A DNA stretch of 9,942 nt from Gammaproteobacteria bacterium (GTDB lineage: Bacteria; Pseudomonadota; Gammaproteobacteria; UBA4575): contig JAPUHH010000194.1 of the NCBI GenBank assembly GCA_027297825.1, positions 1 to 9,942 of the forward strand, written 5' to 3'. The position numbers were made by a program, and so were the translations under genes. The notes beneath the pieces are model-generated. The model was not told the origin of the DNA. It worked only from the letters and a program-made list of their open reading frames with translations, and searched no databases. This document shows, piece by piece, positions 6,749 to 9,942 of the stretch (positions are counted from its first letter, which is position 1; the number at the start of each line of letters is the position of its first letter).

Positions 6749-6777
6749 GGTATAGTCTAATCTAGCTACGAACACAA
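6749..6777 (-). promoter_or_regulatory. Candidate hemA promoter
   Basis: On the minus strand TTGTGT (6777-6772) and TATACC (6754-6749) are separated by 17 bases, a plausible sigma70 pair with four of six matches in each box. It would give a leader of about 120 bases for hemA. A perfect TTGACA at 6711-6706 also lies on this strand, but the hexamers 16-18 bases further on are poor -10 boxes. Both are visual guesses. Confidence 0.3.
6751..6756 (+). promoter_or_regulatory. Candidate -10 box for the TPR-lipoprotein operon
   Basis: TATAGT matches five of six bases of the sigma70 -10 consensus and lies 30 bases before the TTG start at 6787, giving a leader of about 24 bases. The only TTG-like -35 (TTGCTC, 6723-6728) is 22 bases away, which is too far, so the promoter would have a weak -35. 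It overlaps the candidate hemA -10 on the other strand. Confidence 0.3.
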
Positions 6778-6786
6778 CACAGTATA

Positions 6787-8541
6787 TTGAAGATCAACGC
6801 AACAATTCTACGGATTCTCTACCATATTGCCATGACAGTGGCTGTTTTTGGACTGATGAGCTGTGCGTCTATGGATCTTGGTTCTACCGATGATGAGAGG
6901 CTAGCGGACCCGAATAAATCCCTAATAATTCGCAAGCCAGCGGCCTCTAAATATAGTGCGCAATCCGATCTGCTGTATGAGGTTTTGGTCGGTGAATTAT
7001 CAGGCCAATTTGGAGATGTGGATCAAGCCCTTGAGCATTATATTAATGCTGCCTATTTAACCGATGATCCTACAGTAGCAGAGCGTGCCACACGCATTGC
7101 TATGTTTGCTAAAAATTGGCCAGCAGGGATTCGTGCCGCGAGCCGATGGTCCGAGTTGGAAGGGGTTAATTTAGAATTAAGTCAGATACTAGGTATTCTC
7201 GAATTGCGTAGTGGCAACATCGATGGTGCGGTTCCGCATTTTGAGCAGATCATGATGGCGGCAGAGGATTCTCACGCAAAAGGCTTTAGTATTATCGGCG
7301 CAGTTTTGGTGCGGGAGCCGGAATCAGAGGCCGCAATTCAACTACTCAGCAGATTAGTGCAAAAGAATTTTGAAAATCCCTATGGCCATCTGACCTTAGC
7401 AAGTCTGGCTTTTCAATCTAAAGATTTCCAATTAACTATCGACGAAAGTGAGCTTGCCTTAGGCTTTAAGCCGGATTTGATTGAAGCACGTGCAATGCGA
7501 GCACAGGCTTTGATGAATCTTGATGAAACGGAACAAGCACTTAAGGAGATGAAATTCATCGTGCATGAAACTCCGGGCAACCGGGAGATGCGTATGGCAT
7601 ATGCGCGCATGTTGTTGTCTACAGAAAAGTACGATGCAGCTGCAACAGAGTTTGATTTGCTGCTTGCAGAAAATCCAAACGATACAGATTTAATATACAC
7701 CCTTGGCCTATTGCGCTTGCAACAAGAAAAATATGCTGCGGCTGAGGTTAATTTCAAAAGGTTAGTTGAACGTGGCGAACGTCAAGACGAAGGTCATTAC
7801 TATCTGGGACGCGTTGCTGAAGAACAAAAACAATTATCTGCTGCTATTACAGAGTTCGAAAAAGTTCAGCAGGGCCAATATTATTTAGACGCTAAAGCGC
7901 GTATTGCGACCATATATGTTGAGCTGAATGGAATTGAAAAGGCGCAACAATATTTAAAAGATGTTCGCGGCAATTTAAGTTCACCAGAAAATATTATCGA
8001 AGCGTATTTGATTGAAGGTCAATTACTGCATGACGAAAAGCTTTATGTAGCGGCGATGGATCTTTACAGTGAGGGTTTGCAGGAGTTTCCCGGGCATAGT
8101 GATTTACTCTATGCGCGCGCCTTAATGGCAGAAGAGATCGATCGTATTGATTTATTAGAAACAGATCTTAAAGCCATCCTCGCAGAAGAGCCTGATAATG
8201 CTTCGGCACTAAATGCTTTGGGGTATACCCTGGCAGATCATAATTATAGAGTTGACGAAGCCCTTGGATATATTAAACGTGCATTAGAGATTAGGCCTGA
8301 CGACCCTGCAGTTATCGATAGTATGGGTTGGGTGCAATATCGCTTAGGTAACTATATAGAAGCAGAAACTTATTTGCGCAAGGCCTATAGTTTGTTGGGT
8401 GATGCAGAAATTGTTGGACATCTTGTAGAGCTGCTATGGGCGCAGGGTGATCATGAGGAAGCGCGTAAGATCGTTAGTGATGAGTTAGAACGTGATCCAG
8501 AAGACGAATACCTATTAGAGCTACAACAAAAATACCAGTAG
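6787..8541 (+). CDS. TPR-repeat outer-membrane lipoprotein, LbcA-like
   Basis: This 584-residue protein has a lipoprotein signal peptide followed almost entirely by tetratricopeptide repeats. The TTG at 6787 is chosen because it supplies a signal sequence with Lys2 and Arg9, a hydrophobic core and the lipobox LMSC, putting the lipidated cysteine at 26. The next ATG (6832) leaves only a 10-residue signal without basic residues, and an in-frame stop at 6763-6765 limits extension. Residue +2 of the mature protein is Ala, not Asp, which favours sorting to the outer membrane. I count roughly 12-14 TPR-like units from about residue 60 to 573; clear ones include 266-298, 299-331, 472-505 and 506-539 (ALEIRPDDP at 499-507). 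The gene sits between hemA and lolB exactly where Pseudomonas aeruginosa has PA4667 (LbcA), the partner of the periplasmic protease CtpA that degrades cell-wall hydrolases. Orthology is inferred from position and architecture; the CtpA role is not shown here. Confidence 0.88.
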   Translation: MKINATILRILYHIAMTVAVFGLMSCASMDLGSTDDERLADPNKSLIIRKPAASKYSAQSDLLYEVLVGELSGQFGDVDQALEHYINAAYLTDDPTVAERATRIAMFAKNWPAGIRAASRWSELEGVNLELSQILGILELRSGNIDGAVPHFEQIMMAAEDSHAKGFSIIGAVLVREPESEAAIQLLSRLVQKNFENPYGHLTLASLAFQSKDFQLTIDESELALGFKPDLIEARAMRAQALMNLDETEQALKEMKFIVHETPGNREMRMAYARMLLSTEKYDAAATEFDLLLAENPNDTDLIYTLGLLRLQQEKYAAAEVNFKRLVERGERQDEGHYYLGRVAEEQKQLSAAITEFEKVQQGQYYLDAKARIATIYVELNGIEKAQQYLKDVRGNLSSPENIIEAYLIEGQLLHDEKLYVAAMDLYSEGLQEFPGHSDLLYARALMAEEIDRIDLLETDLKAILAEEPDNASALNALGYTLADHNYRVDEALGYIKRALEIRPDDPAVIDSMGWVQYRLGNYIEAETYLRKAYSLLGDAEIVGHLVELLWAQGDHEEARKIVSDELERDPEDEYLLELQQKYQ

Positions 8542-8542
8542 T

Positions 8543-8548
8543 GAGGTG
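8543..8548 (+). promoter_or_regulatory. Ribosome binding site that decides the lolB start
   Basis: GAGGTG lies 7 bases before the ATG at 8556, a good Shine-Dalgarno match and spacing. It overlaps and follows the TAG stop of the upstream gene (8539-8541). It argues against the GTG at 8541, which would sit within the site and has no such motif before it. Confidence 0.75.
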
Positions 8549-8555
8549 TTTGCCA

Positions 8556-9185
8556 ATGTGGCCCGGTGCAATTAGCAGAATAGGTGTTTTATTTTTATCC
8601 TCCATTTTCTTGACCGCATGTGTCACGGTTCAACAGCACCAACTTCCTCCCGATTCAGAAATTGGAAAGCAGGCTGCTTGGGAATTGCATCGAGTCAATC
8701 TTGAGGCATTACAAAGCTGGAATTTGAAGGGTCGTGTAGCCGGAAAATCCAATAACGAAGGATTTCGTGCGGGAGTGCATTGGCAGCAGCAGCAACAGAA
8801 TTTTAACATTGCCTTGTTGGGGCCTTTGGGTAGAAAGGTTGCTGCAATCACTGGTGCAGAAGGGGATGTCCAATTAAATACTTCTAAAGGTGAAAATTTT
8901 TCAGCAGTCGATACTGAAGAATTGATGCAAAATTTATTTGGTTATTCCTTGCCTGTGAATGGTCTGCGCTATTGGTTGCGTGGCATACCTGATCCAGAGC
9001 AAGTGTATGCATCTATGGAGTTAGATGATCTAGGACGTTTAAAGCAACTCAATCAGGCTGGCTGGTTAATTGACTACAACCGTTATTATGATGGCGAACC
9101 TTCTTTGCCTGCATTTATTAAAATTTCAAATACAACGCTGAATGCAAATATTGTCATCGATTACTGGGCGTTAGATGCAAATTAA
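8556..9185 (+). CDS. lolB: Outer-membrane lipoprotein receptor LolB
   Basis: LolB takes lipoproteins from the periplasmic carrier LolA and inserts them in the inner leaflet of the outer membrane; it is itself a lipoprotein. With the ATG start the protein is 209 residues (E. coli about 207). The signal peptide has Arg8, a hydrophobic core and lipobox LTAC with Cys22; Val follows, suiting outer-membrane sorting. LolB landmarks are LQSWNLKGRVAG (about 52-63), WQQQQQNFNIALLGPLG (76-92), LPVNGLRYWLRG (132-143), LNQAGWLIDYNRYY (165-178) and LPAFIKIS (184-191), in the order expected for the open beta-barrel shared with LolA. The five-glutamine run (77-81) comes from a CAG/CAA tract. It begins 14 bases after the TPR lipoprotein stop, so the two are surely co-transcribed, and 36 bases before ispE. 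As a receptor it would also serve to localise its upstream neighbour. Confidence 0.95.
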   Translation: MWPGAISRIGVLFLSSIFLTACVTVQQHQLPPDSEIGKQAAWELHRVNLEALQSWNLKGRVAGKSNNEGFRAGVHWQQQQQNFNIALLGPLGRKVAAITGAEGDVQLNTSKGENFSAVDTEELMQNLFGYSLPVNGLRYWLRGIPDPEQVYASMELDDLGRLKQLNQAGWLIDYNRYYDGEPSLPAFIKISNTTLNANIVIDYWALDAN

Positions 9186-9221
9186 GCCTCGCGTGGCAAA
9201 ATCATACTTACATTGAAGAGA

Positions 9222-9942
9222 ATGAATCCTGTTGATTTGGCTGCACAAGAGTGGCCAGCGCCCGCAAAGTTAAATCTTTTTTTGCATATCGTTGGTCAGC
9301 GTGAAGATGGTTATCATCTATTACAAAGCGCAATACAGTTTATAGACCTATGTGATCAGTTGCGTTTCACCGTTCGCGCAGATGGAGATATTCAACAGGC
9401 GAAAACAATAAGTGCTATTACGCAAGAAGATGACTTATCCGTACGTGCGGCCAAGCTCTTGCAAAAGACTTGTGCAATTAAATCAGGCGTTACGATAGAG
9501 CTGAATAAAGTGATTCCCATGGGTGCAGGGCTAGGGGGTGGGAGTTCGGATGCGGCAACAAGTTTGTTAGTTCTCAATCAAATATGGGAATGTGGGTTAG
9601 GTTTGACCGAACTTGAGGTGCTGGCGGGTCAACTTGGAGCAGATGTGCCAGTATTTGTTCGTGGTGCAGCATCTTGGGTAGAAGGTATTGGCGAGCAGCT
9701 GGAGCCCATAACCCTACCAGAGCCTTGGTATGTTGTGGTATTTCCTCATGTGTATTTGAATACTCAGCAAATGTTTTCGAATTCTGATTTGACATGCAAT
9801 TGCGCGGCCATCAAAATACGCGACTTTGTGCCGCAGTCTGCGCAAAATGTGTTTGAGCCAATCGCTCGCCAGCAACCAGAAGTAGAGCGTGCTTTTCAAT
9901 GGTTAAATCAGTATTCTCCCGCCAGGCTTACTGGGTCGGGTA
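9222..9942 (+). CDS. ispE: 4-diphosphocytidyl-2-C-methyl-D-erythritol kinase (3' end missing)
   Basis: IspE phosphorylates the 2-hydroxyl of CDP-methylerythritol with ATP, the fourth step of the MEP pathway to isoprenoid precursors. The frame stays open to the right edge: 240 residues are visible of an expected 280-290. The GHMP-kinase features are in order: WPAPAKLNLFLHIVGQREDGYH (residues 11-32) with substrate-contacting Lys16, the ATP loop PMGAGLGGGSSDAAT (99-113), the catalytic aspartate Asp141 in LGADVPVFVRG, and the start of motif three, ARLTGSG, at the edge (234-240). These correspond to E. coli Lys10 and Asp141. The ATG at 9222 is preferred; a TTG three codons upstream (9213) is in frame and cannot be excluded, since the purine run GAAGAG is too close to the ATG to be an ideal ribosome site. 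Its position after lolB matches E. coli and Pseudomonas, where a tRNA gene and/or prs usually follows. Confidence 0.97.
   Translation, partial: MNPVDLAAQEWPAPAKLNLFLHIVGQREDGYHLLQSAIQFIDLCDQLRFTVRADGDIQQAKTISAITQEDDLSVRAAKLLQKTCAIKSGVTIELNKVIPMGAGLGGGSSDAATSLLVLNQIWECGLGLTELEVLAGQLGADVPVFVRGAASWVEGIGEQLEPITLPEPWYVVVFPHVYLNTQQMFSNSDLTCNCAAIKIRDFVPQSAQNVFEPIARQQPEVERAFQWLNQYSPARLTGSG

Larger units (their letters stand above)
6621..6786. promoter_or_regulatory. Divergent hemA / TPR-lipoprotein promoter region
   Basis: This 166-base AT-rich intergenic region separates two divergent start codons, so it must carry promoters for both directions unless genes further off are used. Candidate elements in both directions cluster at 6706-6777. 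No operator palindrome can be assigned to a known regulator. Confidence 0.7.

Noticed and set aside
6424..6765. 113-codon plus-strand open frame running from hemA into the divergent spacer
   Set aside because: More than half is antisense to the hemA start region and the rest has no protein-like pattern; it ends at the in-frame stop before the TPR gene.
8783..8797. CAG/CAA tract in lolB as a phase-variable repeat
   Set aside because: It is only five codons long, mixed CAG and CAA, and length changes would stay in frame.
9392..9899. Several minus-strand open frames of 61-73 codons at the right edge
   Set aside because: They mirror the ispE frame, which is supported by all its GHMP-kinase motifs.
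1..9942. CRISPR, phage, toxin-antitoxin, transposon or defence system
   Set aside because: No direct repeat array, integrase, transposase or related motif was seen; every sizeable open region is explained by core genes.

Overview
This window looks like ordinary core chromosome from a gammaproteobacterium with moderate-to-low GC. Three things point there. First, hemA-prfA-prmC runs away from a TPR lipoprotein gene, lolB and ispE, which is the arrangement I recall from Pseudomonas (around PA4664-PA4669) and, without the TPR gene, from Escherichia coli. Second, there is an outer-membrane lipoprotein receptor gene (lolB). Third, the GatA, GatB, HemA, RF1 and IspE sequences closely resemble gammaproteobacterial family members from memory. 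The genus cannot be fixed by eye. No mobile elements, CRISPR arrays, rRNA or tRNA genes were seen.

Layout: Bases 1-1235 (+) hold the 3' part of gatA, cut by the left edge, followed after 29 bases by gatB (1265-2698, +). An 80-base spacer leads to a small one-helix membrane protein of the DUF6164 type (2779-3144, +). This meets the convergent prmC tail to tail with a 29-base overlap. On the minus strand the order of transcription is hemA (6620-5355), prfA (5204-4122), prmC (3970-3116), with two unusually roomy spacers of about 150 bases that contain inverted repeats. A 166-base divergent intergenic region (6621-6786) separates hemA from a plus-strand run: a TPR lipoprotein resembling LbcA (6787-8541), lolB (8556-9185) and ispE (from 9222, cut by the right edge).

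Function: GatA and GatB are two of the three subunits of the tRNA-dependent amidotransferase that completes Asn-tRNA(Asn) and/or Gln-tRNA(Gln). HemA makes glutamate-1-semialdehyde from Glu-tRNA for tetrapyrrole synthesis. RF1 ends translation at UAA/UAG, and PrmC methylates the GGQ glutamine of RF1 and RF2. The TPR lipoprotein and LolB serve the cell envelope, and IspE is a kinase of the MEP isoprenoid pathway. The left two-thirds is therefore largely about glutamyl-tRNA use and translation, and the right third about envelope and isoprenoid precursors.

Novelty: I found no convincing undescribed system. The items most worth a second look are the uncharacterised DUF6164 protein, the structured spacers in the hemA-prfA-prmC unit (one resembling a dispersed palindromic repeat), the TTG-started LbcA-like lipoprotein, and an altered conserved motif in GatA. 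Most genes here also lack a clear Shine-Dalgarno sequence; lolB is the exception.
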